50,467 nucleotides of DNA from contig DASTRY010000028.1 in assembly GCA_035760965.1 (NCBI GenBank), positions 1 through 50,467 on the forward strand. The letters are read 5' to 3'. Source of the stretch: JADGHX01 sp035760965. GTDB taxonomy: Bacteria; Pseudomonadota; Gammaproteobacteria; Steroidobacterales; Steroidobacteraceae. Position numbers and translations under genes: made by a program. Position 1 is the first letter of the stretch. Each line of letters starts with the position of its first letter. The notes under the pieces were generated by a model. It was not told where the DNA came from. It did not search any database and saw only the letters and a list, made by a program, of their open reading frames with translations. Positions 32,509 to 41,039 of this stretch are shown here, piece after piece.

Positions 32509-34212
32509 TCAGCGAGGAGCTGCTCGCGAAGCTACCGCAGCCGCTGCAGCTGATGCGGTAGCGCCCGCCGTCGAAGCTCTTGAATAGAGCGACGTCGGGT
32601 AGAGGTCGAGAAACGCGCGCGTGACGCCGTTTGTCCAGCCGAAACCGTCCTGCAGCGGATACTCGCCGCCGCCGCCCGGACGGGCTTCCTGCACGTCGTA
32701 TTTCTCGAGCAGCTTGCCGGTCTCGCGATACGTCCGCGAGACCGTCTCGATCCAGCGCGTCGCGATGGTGCGGGCCAGATCCGTCTGCCCGTAGTTGTTC
32801 AAGCCGACAACCGCGATCCATTGGTGAGGGGCCCAGCCGTTCGGCGCGTCCCATTGCTGACCGGTGCGCTCGGGCGTCGTGAGCACGCCGCCGGGAGCAA
32901 GCAGCACCTGCGACACGACCGCAGCCACCGCGCGCGCCTGTTCCGGATTGGCAAAGCCGACGAACAGCGGGTACAGCATCGCGACCGTCGGGCGATCGAG
33001 CTGCTGCCGGCGTTGCCACTGGTAATCGAGGAAACGGCCGTGCGCCGCATCCCAGAGATACCGCTGGATCGCCGCGCGCCGCTCGGTCGCGCGCCGTTCG
33101 AACTCGCTCACGCAGCTCGCGTCGCGCACCTCACGGCAACCCATGGCGATCGCGCGCTCGAGCCCGAACAGCAGGCTGTTCAGATCGACGGGCACGATCG
33201 CCGTCGTTTCGATCGTCTCGAGCGACCGGCCGTCGGCGAACCAGCGTGAGCTGAAGTCCCAGCCGCTTTCGGCCGCGGAGCGCAGGTCGCGATAGAGCTC
33301 CGCCGCAGGCCGTGACGATTTCGCTGCGAGCGCCGCATCCTCGCGGTACGACTCGTCGCGCGGTGTATCCGCGGCATCCCAGTAGCGATTCAGGATCGCG
33401 CCGTCCGGCAACGCCACGACGTGCTCGACCGCCTGCCCGGGCTGCAGCCCTTGCTCGCCGTGCATCCAGAATGCGTGCTCGGTACGCAGCGCGGGCAAGT
33501 ACTTCGCGTAGGCCGCGGCCTGATTCTTCTCGTCCGTCAAACCGACCATCGCGAAGAAGAACGGCGGCTGCGAGCGGCTGAGGTAATAGGTGCGCGTGCC
33601 GTTCGGCACATGGCCGTAGCGACCGATCAGGTCCGCGAAGTTGCGCGTCATGTCGAGCACGAGATCGTGATGTCCGTCGCGCGCCAGCCCGAGCATCGTG
33701 AAGTACGAATCCCAGTAGTACATCTCGCGAAAGCGGCCGCCGGGAACGACGTACGGTCGATAGAGCGGCAGCAGCGAGCTTCCGGGTTCCGGGAACGAGC
33801 CCGAGCGCGTGAGATAGGGCCACAGCGCCGCGATGTGCTCGGTCATCGACGCCTTCCGATCTCTCACCGCCGCGGGCAGCGGCGTGGCGACTGCTCCGGG
33901 GATGACGAAATTCGCGCGCACGAACGCGCGCAGCTCGTCGTTCGTGCGCGGCGGCTTCGCGCGATAGGCGGACAGGATGGTCTCCGGCGAGCGGCGCGGG
34001 GTCGCGTCGGCGAAGGTCTTGCTGTCGGCGAACAGGTGCTCGGCCTGCACGCGCGTGTACAGCTCGCCGAAGAGCTGCGACGGCGTCGGCGGCCACGCGG
34101 AGGTGTCGCGCGCAACGCTCGCGGCGACCACGACAAGGGAGCCGAGCAGCCCCACAAGAGCTGCACGGAACCGGGTGACGCGTTCGCGTCCATGAAGTTG
34201 GAGCTCGGGCAT
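32509..34212 (-). CDS. treA: Periplasmic trehalase (glycoside hydrolase family 37)
   Basis: 567 residues. The leader (VTRFRAALVGLLGSLVVVAASVA) is a Sec signal, so it acts in the periplasm, splitting trehalose into two glucose. Both family signatures are intact: PGGRFREMYYWDSYF (from 157) and QWDAPNGWAPHQW near 470. In between, SGWDFSSRW holds the general-acid Asp region, and GGGGEYPLQDGFGWTNGV is the conserved C-terminal loop. After the domain a short Ala/Ser-rich tail follows (ASTAGATASAAAAAVASRA). It is probably monocistronic: the thiolase gene ends 108 bp upstream on the same strand. The product glucose would feed Pgm-linked metabolism, though the genes are not adjacent. Confidence 0.95.
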   Translation of the reverse strand: MPELQLHGRERVTRFRAALVGLLGSLVVVAASVARDTSAWPPTPSQLFGELYTRVQAEHLFADSKTFADATPRRSPETILSAYRAKPPRTNDELRAFVRANFVIPGAVATPLPAAVRDRKASMTEHIAALWPYLTRSGSFPEPGSSLLPLYRPYVVPGGRFREMYYWDSYFTMLGLARDGHHDLVLDMTRNFADLIGRYGHVPNGTRTYYLSRSQPPFFFAMVGLTDEKNQAAAYAKYLPALRTEHAFWMHGEQGLQPGQAVEHVVALPDGAILNRYWDAADTPRDESYREDAALAAKSSRPAAELYRDLRSAAESGWDFSSRWFADGRSLETIETTAIVPVDLNSLLFGLERAIAMGCREVRDASCVSEFERRATERRAAIQRYLWDAAHGRFLDYQWQRRQQLDRPTVAMLYPLFVGFANPEQARAVAAVVSQVLLAPGGVLTTPERTGQQWDAPNGWAPHQWIAVVGLNNYGQTDLARTIATRWIETVSRTYRETGKLLEKYDVQEARPGGGGEYPLQDGFGWTNGVTRAFLDLYPTSLYSRASTAGATASAAAAAVASRAAPR

Positions 34213-34320
34213 GCGCTCAGAATACCGGGTGTCGCACTGCGCGTCCGCCGTGGGGAGCCGCGCGCCCTGCGTTCGACGAACCTCGCCGCGCGCGCACGAC
34301 GGGCGCGCGCCGGTTCCGCC

Positions 34321-35502
34321 TCAGACCACCTCGAAGAGGCCCGCCGCTCCCATGCCGCCGCCGATGCACATCGTCACGACGACGTACTTCACCCCGAGTC
34401 GCTTGCCCGCCAGCAACGCATGTCCCGTGAGACGCTGTCCGCTCACCCCGTAAGGATGGCCGATCGCAATTGCGCCGCCGTCCACGTTCAGGCGCTCATC
34501 GGGAATGCCGAGCTTGTCGCGGCAGTAGATGACCTGCACCGCAAACGCTTCGTTCAGCTCCCACAAGCCGATATCGTCCAGCTTCAGTCCCGTGCGCTTC
34601 AGCAGTTTCGGGACGGCGAACACCGGACCGATGCCCATCTCGTCCGGCTCGCAGCCCGCCACCGCGAAGCCGCGGAAAATGCCGAGCGGCTGCAGTCCGC
34701 GCCTGGAGGCAAGCGTCGAGCTCATGAGCACACACGCGCCTGCGCCGTCCGAGAACTGACTGGCGTTGCCGGCCGCGATCGTGCCGCCCGGAATCGCGGG
34801 CTTGATCTTCGAGATCGCTTCGTAGGTGGTGTCGGGCCGCAGGCCCTCGTCCCTCTCGATGGTGACGGTGCGCGTCGAGAGCCGACCGGAATCCTTGTCC
34901 ACCGTGGCCATCGTCGCGGTTGTCGCGACGATCTCGGCTTTGAAGTACCCGGCCGCATCCGCCGCGCACGCGCGCTGCTGGCTGCGAGCACCGTACTCGT
35001 CCATCCGTTCGCGCGAGATCGAGTAGCGGCTCGCGACCGTCTCGGCAGTCTGCAGCATCGGCCAGTAGAGCGCGGGCTTGTTCTCGCTGATCCAGGCGTC
35101 GCGCAACATGTGCGTGTTGAGCTCGTTCTGCACGCACGAGATCGACTCGACGCCTCCGGCCACGTACACATCGCCCTCGTTCGCGAGGATTCTCTGCGCG
35201 GCGATGGCGATGCTCTGCAGCCCGGAGCTGCAGAACCGGTTCACGGTGAGACCCGACACCGACACTGGACAACCCGCGCGATACGCAATCTGCCGCGCGA
35301 TGTTGCTGCCCGTGGCGCCCTCGGGCAACCCGCAGCCCATGATCACGTCCTCGACTTCAGCGGGGTCGAGCTGAGCACGCTCGATGGCCGCCTTCACCGC
35401 TTGCGCACCGAGGAGCGAACCGTGGGACATGTTGAATGCGCCGCGCCAGGATTTCGCGAGCGGCGTACGCGCGGTGGAAACAATGACAGCATCGACGCTC
35501 AT
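34321..35502 (-). CDS. Acetyl-CoA C-acyltransferase (thiolase)
   Basis: 393 residues, normal thiolase length. The active-site nucleophile is Cys91 in NRFCSSGLQ, the base His349 in IGHPYGVSG and the second Cys379 in TMCIGGGMGAAGLFE. It cleaves 3-oxoacyl-CoA to acetyl-CoA and a shortened acyl-CoA, the last step of beta-oxidation. The sequence is of the degradative FadA/FadI-like type (NRFCSSGLQSIAIAAQRI). ATG 35502 overlaps the TGA of the upstream FadB-like gene by four bases, so both subunits are made together, as in the trifunctional complex. It is part of the leftward half of the catabolic island. Confidence 0.95.
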   Translation of the reverse strand: MSVDAVIVSTARTPLAKSWRGAFNMSHGSLLGAQAVKAAIERAQLDPAEVEDVIMGCGLPEGATGSNIARQIAYRAGCPVSVSGLTVNRFCSSGLQSIAIAAQRILANEGDVYVAGGVESISCVQNELNTHMLRDAWISENKPALYWPMLQTAETVASRYSISRERMDEYGARSQQRACAADAAGYFKAEIVATTATMATVDKDSGRLSTRTVTIERDEGLRPDTTYEAISKIKPAIPGGTIAAGNASQFSDGAGACVLMSSTLASRRGLQPLGIFRGFAVAGCEPDEMGIGPVFAVPKLLKRTGLKLDDIGLWELNEAFAVQVIYCRDKLGIPDERLNVDGGAIAIGHPYGVSGQRLTGHALLAGKRLGVKYVVVTMCIGGGMGAAGLFEVV

Positions 35503-37607
35503 ACGGCCCCCTCATCGAACGACTTGAACGAGCCCCCTTCGGCCGCGAGCCGTGCCAACAGTGGCGCGGGTTTCCAAGCATCGGGGTCGCCGATCGGATC
35601 GGCAGCGAATTGCTTCAGACGCCTCACCACGTCGTAGAGGCTGACTGTATCGGCGTAGAACATCGGGCCGCCCCGCCACACCGGAAAGCCATAGCCCGTG
35701 AGGTACACGACATCGATATCGGACGCGCGCTGCGCGATCTTCTCTTCGAGAATCTTCGCGCCCTCGTTCACCAGCGCGAACACGAGCCGATCGACGATCT
35801 CGCGCGGCGCGATCTCGCGCGGCACGATGCCGAGCTCGGCACGATGCTTGGCGATCAGCTCGTCGACGACCTTCGAGGGATACGCCGTGCGGTCGCCGGG
35901 CTTGTAGTCGTACCAGCCGGCTTGCGTCTTCTGACCGTAGCGCCCCAGCTCGCAGAGCTTGTCGCCGAGCGTCGAGTACTTCCAGCCCGGATTCTCCGCG
36001 GCCTTGCGCTTGCGGATGCGCCAGCCGACATCGTTGCCCGCGAGGTCGCCCACCCGGAACGGGCCCATCGCGAAACCAAACGCTTCGATCGCCCCGTCGA
36101 TCTGCTGCGGCGAGGCACCGGCTTCGAGAAGGTAGCCGGCCTGGCGCACGTACTCGTGCAGCATGCGGTTGCCGATGAAGCCGTCGCAGACGCCCGAGAC
36201 CACCGGGGTCTTCTTCAGCGTCTTGGCGAGCTTCATCGTGGTGGCGAGCACGTCCTTCGCCGTAGCCGCGCCGCGCACGACCTCGAGCAAGCGCATGACG
36301 TTCGCGGGGCTGAAGAAGTGCGTGCCGATCACGTCCTGCGGACGCTTCGTGAACCCTGCGATCTTGTTCACGTCAAGCGTCGAAGTATTGGTCGCGAGAA
36401 TCGCTCCGGGCTTCATGACGCGATCGAGCTCGCGGAAGACCGTTTCCTTCACCGACATCTCTTCGAACACGGCCTCGATGACGATGTCCGCATCCTTGAG
36501 GTCCGCATACGACAGCGTCGAAGACAGCAGCGCCAGCACTTTGTCCCGCTCGGCGGGCTGCATCTTGCCGCGCTTGATGCGCCCCTCGTAGACGTCGCGG
36601 ATGCGGCCGAGGCCGGCATCGAGCGCCTTCTGATCGGCTTCGAGCAACGTCACCGGAATGCCGGCATTCAGAAAGCAGATCGTGATGCCACTGCCCATCG
36701 TGCCGCCGCCGATGACCGCCGCCTTGCGAATCTCGCGTGTCGGCGTGTCCGGTGGCACATCCGGAATACGCGCCGCCGCGCGCTCCGCAAAGAACACGTG
36801 CCGCAGCGCCTTCGATTGCGTCGTCTCCATGAGCTCGACGAAGTACGAGCGCTCGAGCGCGCTGCCCTCGTCGAACGGCTTTGCCGCAGCCTCGACCGCA
36901 TCGATGCAGCGGACCAGTGCGGGAAACTGCGGGAACTTGGCTTTGACGGTATTGCGCGCGAACTGGCAGAGCGCCTGGGCATTCGGCTCCTTCAAGCGGA
37001 TATCGCGCACACGTCGCGGGGTTTCGCCCTTGGCGGCGGCGCCTGCCGCGAGCTCGATGGCGGCTTCGACGGGGTCGCCTTCGACGACCTTGTCGAGCAG
37101 CGCGGTCTTCGCAAGCAGCTTAGCCGGCACGGGCTCACCGCTCAGGATCATGTTGAGCGCGGTCTCCATGCCGACGAGGCGCGGTAATCGCTGCGTACCG
37201 CCCGCACCGGGCAGCAAGCCGAGCTTGCTCTCGGGCAGTCCAAGTGGCGCTTGCGCAGCGGCGACACGAAAGTGGCACGCGAGCGCGAGCTCCAAGCCAC
37301 CGCCGAGGCACGTCCCCCCAATCGCAGCGACGACGGGTTTACGCATCTCGTCGACGATCGCAATCAGCTGCGGCAGATTCGGCGCGGCGCGCGCGGCCGG
37401 AAGACCGAACTCGCGGATATCGGCGCCGCCGGAGAACACGCCATTGGCGCCGGTGAGCACCACCGCCTTGACCGCGGAGTCCTCGGCCGCGCGATCGAAG
37501 GCGTCCGCCAGCTCGCGACGCACCGCGTGTGCCAGGCTGTTCACCGGCGGGTTGCCGAAACGAATGACGGCGACTGCACCATGCAACCTGTAGTCGACGT
37601 GGCTCAT
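35499..37607 (-). CDS. Bifunctional enoyl-CoA hydratase / 3-hydroxyacyl-CoA dehydrogenase (FadB/FadJ-like, MFE1 order)
   Basis: 702 residues. Residues 1-190 are a crotonase domain with oxyanion-hole SGGADIREF and both catalytic Glu positions (GGLELALACH, GLPESKLGLLPGAGGTQRL). From about 295 the NAD-binding 3-hydroxyacyl-CoA dehydrogenase domain begins (VIGGGTMGSGITICFLNAG), with ATNTSTLDV and the catalytic His in IGTHFFSPANVMRLLE. Two C-terminal HAD helical domains follow (GFIGNRMLHEYVRQAGYLLE, WRGGPMFYAD). It hydrates enoyl-CoA and oxidises the product to 3-oxoacyl-CoA. ATG 37607 has AGGAGA six bases upstream. Coupled to the thiolase and divergent from the acyl-CoA dehydrogenase operon. Confidence 0.94.
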   Translation of the reverse strand: MSHVDYRLHGAVAVIRFGNPPVNSLAHAVRRELADAFDRAAEDSAVKAVVLTGANGVFSGGADIREFGLPAARAAPNLPQLIAIVDEMRKPVVAAIGGTCLGGGLELALACHFRVAAAQAPLGLPESKLGLLPGAGGTQRLPRLVGMETALNMILSGEPVPAKLLAKTALLDKVVEGDPVEAAIELAAGAAAKGETPRRVRDIRLKEPNAQALCQFARNTVKAKFPQFPALVRCIDAVEAAAKPFDEGSALERSYFVELMETTQSKALRHVFFAERAAARIPDVPPDTPTREIRKAAVIGGGTMGSGITICFLNAGIPVTLLEADQKALDAGLGRIRDVYEGRIKRGKMQPAERDKVLALLSSTLSYADLKDADIVIEAVFEEMSVKETVFRELDRVMKPGAILATNTSTLDVNKIAGFTKRPQDVIGTHFFSPANVMRLLEVVRGAATAKDVLATTMKLAKTLKKTPVVSGVCDGFIGNRMLHEYVRQAGYLLEAGASPQQIDGAIEAFGFAMGPFRVGDLAGNDVGWRIRKRKAAENPGWKYSTLGDKLCELGRYGQKTQAGWYDYKPGDRTAYPSKVVDELIAKHRAELGIVPREIAPREIVDRLVFALVNEGAKILEEKIAQRASDIDVVYLTGYGFPVWRGGPMFYADTVSLYDVVRRLKQFAADPIGDPDAWKPAPLLARLAAEGGSFKSFDEGAV

Positions 37608-37872
37608 ACGAAATCTCCTGCAGCAGCCCGCGCGCGCTGAACGGGCCGCGAGCATGACTGGTGTGCCCGCATGCTTTCAAGCGTGCGCCGGAAGTCCCAG
37701 CCGCCGCGTATGCGATTGCCGGATGCGCGTTTGCGACATCTTGCCGCGCGTGAAGCTCCGCAGTAGGCTCGTTTCGAAATAGCAGAATGTGATTTCGTTC
37801 TGCGGAATTCACCTCGTGGGGTTCACAGGGCCTCACCTATAACGACGAATCAGGACGAGAGGCTCGCTGGAC
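37608..37872. promoter_or_regulatory. Divergent control region of the catabolic island with inverted repeat
   Basis: This 265-bp gap separates the leftward fadB-like/thiolase unit from the rightward operon, so both promoters lie here. GCAGAA at 37782-37787 and TTCTGC at 37798-37803 form an inverted repeat with a 10-nt spacer, and CGAAAT (37775-37780) with ATTTCG (37792-37797) form another interleaved with it. An IclR-type dimer binding such sites is plausible since an IclR gene lies in the operon. Assigned by eye; not a tested site. Confidence 0.4.
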
Positions 37873-39069
37873 GTGAATCTCGAATTCTCCCCTGCCGAAC
37901 TTGCGTTCCGCGCCGAGGTGCGGGCCTTCCTCCGCGAGAAGCTGCCGCCGGACATCAGCGCGAAAGTGCTCGGCTTCAAACGTCTCGTACGTGAGGACTG
38001 GGTGCGCTGGACGCAGATCCTTCACGAAAAAGGCTGGTCCGCGCCGTCCTGGCCGAAGGAGGCCGGCGGGCCGGGCTGGTCGACCATCGAGCAGCACATC
38101 TTCGATGAGGAATGCGCGGCTGCCGGCGCACCGCCCGTGATCGCGTTCGGCGTGCGCATGGTCGCGCCGGTGATCATGGCGTTCGGCAGCCGCGAGCAGC
38201 AGCAGTACTTCCTGCCGCGAATCCTTTCCGGTGAGCACTGGTGGTGCCAGGGCTATTCGGAGCCCGGCTCGGGCTCCGATCTCGCCTCGCTCAAGACGCG
38301 CGCCGAACGGCGCGGCGACAAGTACATCGTGAACGGCCAGAAGACGTGGAACACGCTCGGGCACTTCGCGGACTGGATGTTCTGTCTCGTGCGCACCGAT
38401 CCGACCGCGAAGCCGCAGGCGGGCATTTCGTTCCTGCTCATCGACATGAAGTCGCCCGGCATCACGGTGCGCCCGATTCCGCTGCTCGACGGCGAGCACG
38501 AAGTGAACGAGGTGTGGTTCGACAACGTGGAGGTGCCCATCGCCAATCGCGTCGGCGAGGAGAACAAGGGCTGGACGTACGCGAAGTACCTGCTGGCGCA
38601 CGAGCGCGTGAACATCGCGCAGCTGGGGCAATCGAAGCGCGAGCTGAAGAAGCTGAAGGACCTTGCGGCGCGCGCACGCTCGGGCGGCGCACCGCTCATC
38701 GCGGATGCCCGCTTCCGCGATCGCATCGCCGAGGTGGAGATCGATCTGCTTGCGCTGGAATTCACGGTGCTGCGCGTGCTGAAGGACGATGGCGCAAAGA
38801 GCAATCCGGGCCCCGAGTCGTCGCTCCTGAAAGTGCGCGGGTCGGAAATCCAGCAGGCACTCACGGAGCTGAAGATGCACGCGCTCGGCCACTACGCCTT
38901 GCCGTGGATTCCCGAGGCGCTGGATGCCGGCTGGCAAAGCGAGCCGGCGGACGCCGCGGAGTGGGCGCCGCTCACAGGCCGCTACTTCAACATGCGCAAG
39001 ACCTCGATCTACAGCGGCTCGAACGAGATCCAGCGCAACATCATCGCGCAGCGGATTCTCGGGTTGTAA
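37873..39069 (+). CDS. Acyl-CoA dehydrogenase, first subunit of an adjacent pair
   Basis: 398 residues. The helical N-domain, the beta-domain (WWCQGYSEPGSGSDLASLKTRA) and the C-terminal helical domain ending IYSGSNEIQRNIIAQRILG are all present. The residue before the Gly of the last motif is Ser rather than the Glu used by MCAD-type enzymes. A Glu in LLAHERVNIA is a candidate alternative base, as in steroid-side-chain and pimeloyl-CoA dehydrogenases, which are heteromeric. The next gene starts 5 bp after this one and is a shorter paralogue, which fits an alpha2beta2 enzyme. It introduces a 2,3 double bond with FAD. GTG start; the Shine-Dalgarno is weak. Confidence 0.9.
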   Translation: MNLEFSPAELAFRAEVRAFLREKLPPDISAKVLGFKRLVREDWVRWTQILHEKGWSAPSWPKEAGGPGWSTIEQHIFDEECAAAGAPPVIAFGVRMVAPVIMAFGSREQQQYFLPRILSGEHWWCQGYSEPGSGSDLASLKTRAERRGDKYIVNGQKTWNTLGHFADWMFCLVRTDPTAKPQAGISFLLIDMKSPGITVRPIPLLDGEHEVNEVWFDNVEVPIANRVGEENKGWTYAKYLLAHERVNIAQLGQSKRELKKLKDLAARARSGGAPLIADARFRDRIAEVEIDLLALEFTVLRVLKDDGAKSNPGPESSLLKVRGSEIQQALTELKMHALGHYALPWIPEALDAGWQSEPADAAEWAPLTGRYFNMRKTSIYSGSNEIQRNIIAQRILGL

Positions 39070-39074
39070 GGCAC

Positions 39075-40223
39075 ATGGATTTTCAGCTCACGCAAGACCA
39101 GAAGATGCTGCAGGAAGCCGTGCAGCAGTTCGTTGCCGGCGAGTACGATTTCGAGAGCCGCAACAAAGTTCTCGCGACGCCCTTCGGGTTCAGCGAGCGC
39201 ATCTGGAACGGGCTCGCCGAACAGGGAGTGCTCGGCATCGGCTTGCCCGAGGCGTACGGCGGGCTCGGCGGGCCGGTCGAAGTGATGGTGGTGATGGAGC
39301 AGCTCGGCGCCGCGCTCGTGCTGGAGCCGTTCCTCAGCACCGTCGTGCTGGGTGGCGGGCTCATCGCTCGTCGCGGTTCTCCCGCGCAGCAGGCGCAGAT
39401 CCTACCCCGCATCGTGGAGGGTAAGTGCCGCGTGGCGCTGGCTCATCATGAGGCCGGCGCGCGCTATGTGCTGGACTACGTGAACACCGTGGCACGCGAG
39501 CGCGACGGTGCGTATGTGCTCTCCGGCAAAAAGACGGTCGTGCTCGATGGCGCGACGGCCAACCTGCTGATCGTCTCGGCGCGAAACGACGCGTCGACCG
39601 CGCCGAGCGCGGTGCGCACTCCCCTTTCCTTGTTTCTCGTCGATCCCACGACGCCTGGCGTCAGAATCGTTCCCTATCGCACGCAGGACGGGCGCAACGC
39701 CGCGGATATCGAGCTGAACGCTGTGTCCGTCGCAAAAGATCGCCTCATCGCCGGCGGGTACGAAGCGCTCGAGGAAGCAATCGATCACGCGATCGCGGCG
39801 CTCTGCGCAGAAGCGGTCGGCATCATGGAAGCGCTGAACGCAGCCACGCTCGAATACCTGAAGACGCGGGTCCAGTTCGGCCAGCCCATCGGCCGCTCGC
39901 AGGTCCTGCAGCATCGCATGGCCGACATGTTCATGATGGCCGTGCAGGCACGCTCGATGAGCATCCTTGCGACTGGCCGCTGCGCAGCGAACGCGGATCG
40001 TGCGCAGCGCCGGCACGATCTCTCGGCGGCCAAGGCCTACATCGGCAAAGCCGGCCGCTTCATCGGCCAGCAAGCCGTGCAGCTTCACGGCGGCATGGGC
40101 ATGTCGGCCGAGCTGATCGTGAGCCACTACTTCAAGCGGCTGACGATGATCGGCGTGACCTTCGGCGACGTCGACCATCACGTCGGTGTCATCAGCGATC
40201 AGATTCTCGCGGAGAGTGCATGA
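39075..40223 (+). CDS. Acyl-CoA dehydrogenase, second subunit of the pair
   Basis: 382 residues. It keeps the FAD-contact region TRVQFGQPIGRSQVLQHRMADM and the QLHGGMGMSAELIVSHYFKRL segment. Its substrate loop (RVALAHHEAGARYVL) and the C-terminal end (VTFGDVDHHVGVI) lack the usual ACAD catalytic Glu. This pattern is typical of the partner subunit in two-gene dehydrogenases. ATG 39075 follows the preceding stop by five bases. Its own stop overlaps the SDR start (ATGA, 40220-40223). Probably works only together with the first subunit; that is inference from adjacency and complementary motif loss. Confidence 0.88.
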   Translation: MDFQLTQDQKMLQEAVQQFVAGEYDFESRNKVLATPFGFSERIWNGLAEQGVLGIGLPEAYGGLGGPVEVMVVMEQLGAALVLEPFLSTVVLGGGLIARRGSPAQQAQILPRIVEGKCRVALAHHEAGARYVLDYVNTVARERDGAYVLSGKKTVVLDGATANLLIVSARNDASTAPSAVRTPLSLFLVDPTTPGVRIVPYRTQDGRNAADIELNAVSVAKDRLIAGGYEALEEAIDHAIAALCAEAVGIMEALNAATLEYLKTRVQFGQPIGRSQVLQHRMADMFMMAVQARSMSILATGRCAANADRAQRRHDLSAAKAYIGKAGRFIGQQAVQLHGGMGMSAELIVSHYFKRLTMIGVTFGDVDHHVGVISDQILAESA

Positions 40224-41026
40224 GCCAATCGAACGACAACGCGGCACCGGGAAGCGTCAAGCAGCTCTTCGATCTCGCAGGGCGCGTCGCACTGATCACC
40301 GGCGGCTCGCGTGGGCTCGGGCTCGCAATGGCAACCGCGCTCGGCGAGATGGGCGCAAAGGTCGCGATCACGGCGCGCAAGGCGGATGAGCTGGACGCGG
40401 CACTCGCGCAGCTTCGCGGTCGCGGCATCCAGGCAGAAAGCTTCGTCAACGACCTGTCGAAGCACGACACGATCGAGCCGCTGGTCGCCGCGGTCGTCGG
40501 GAAGCTCGGCCCTATCGACATCCTGATCAACAACGCCGGCACGTCGTGGGGCGCGCCCGCTGAAGAGCACCCGCTCGAAGCCTGGCAGAAGGTCGTCGAC
40601 CTGAATCTCACCGGCACGTTCCGCATCACGCAAGAAGTCGGCAAGCGCTGCATGATCCCGCGGAAATACGGGCGCATCGTGAACATCGCCTCGATTGCGG
40701 GCTTGCAGGGCGCGCACCCCGAAGTGCTCCGCGCGATCGCGTATCAGACGACCAAGGGCGGCCTCGTGAACTTCACGCGCGCACTTGCTGCCGAGTGGGG
40801 ACGGCATCACATCGTCGTGAACGCAATCTGCCCGGGCTTCATCCTGACGCAGATGAGCCGCGTGACGCTCGAGAAGATCGCGCCGCTCGTCAAAGCGGGC
40901 ACGCCGCTGCGCCAGCTCGGCGAGGAGCAGGACCTGCAAGGCCTCGTCGTCATGCTCTCGAGCGCCGCTGCGCGCCACATCACGGGCCAGATCATCGCCG
41001 TCGACGGAGGCGCGAGCATCGTATGA
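40220..41026 (+). CDS. Short-chain dehydrogenase/reductase (classical SDR)
   Basis: 268 residues. The Rossmann glycine motif TGGSRGLG is at 27-34, NNAG at 104-107, and the catalytic Ser158, Tyr175 and Lys179 (YQTTK) are in place. The C-terminal GQIIAVDGGASIV is typical of FabG/gluconate 5-dehydrogenase relatives. It oxidises or reduces a secondary alcohol or ketone with NAD(P)(H). Placed directly before an APH-type kinase and an ACAD11-like gene, it could interconvert a gamma-oxo and gamma-hydroxy acyl-CoA, the role of LvaD in levulinate breakdown. Sequence alone does not fix that. Coupled to the upstream gene by a 4-nt overlap; 13 bp to the next. Confidence 0.92.
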   Translation: MSQSNDNAAPGSVKQLFDLAGRVALITGGSRGLGLAMATALGEMGAKVAITARKADELDAALAQLRGRGIQAESFVNDLSKHDTIEPLVAAVVGKLGPIDILINNAGTSWGAPAEEHPLEAWQKVVDLNLTGTFRITQEVGKRCMIPRKYGRIVNIASIAGLQGAHPEVLRAIAYQTTKGGLVNFTRALAAEWGRHHIVVNAICPGFILTQMSRVTLEKIAPLVKAGTPLRQLGEEQDLQGLVVMLSSAAARHITGQIIAVDGGASIV

Positions 41027-41039
41027 GGAGTCGAGCCGC

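Noticed and set aside
32313..32561. Small plus-strand gene ending in a helix like FFHIDAELSEELLAKLPQPL
   Set aside because: It overlaps the conserved trehalase 3' end, has no Shine-Dalgarno, and the upstream part looks non-coding.
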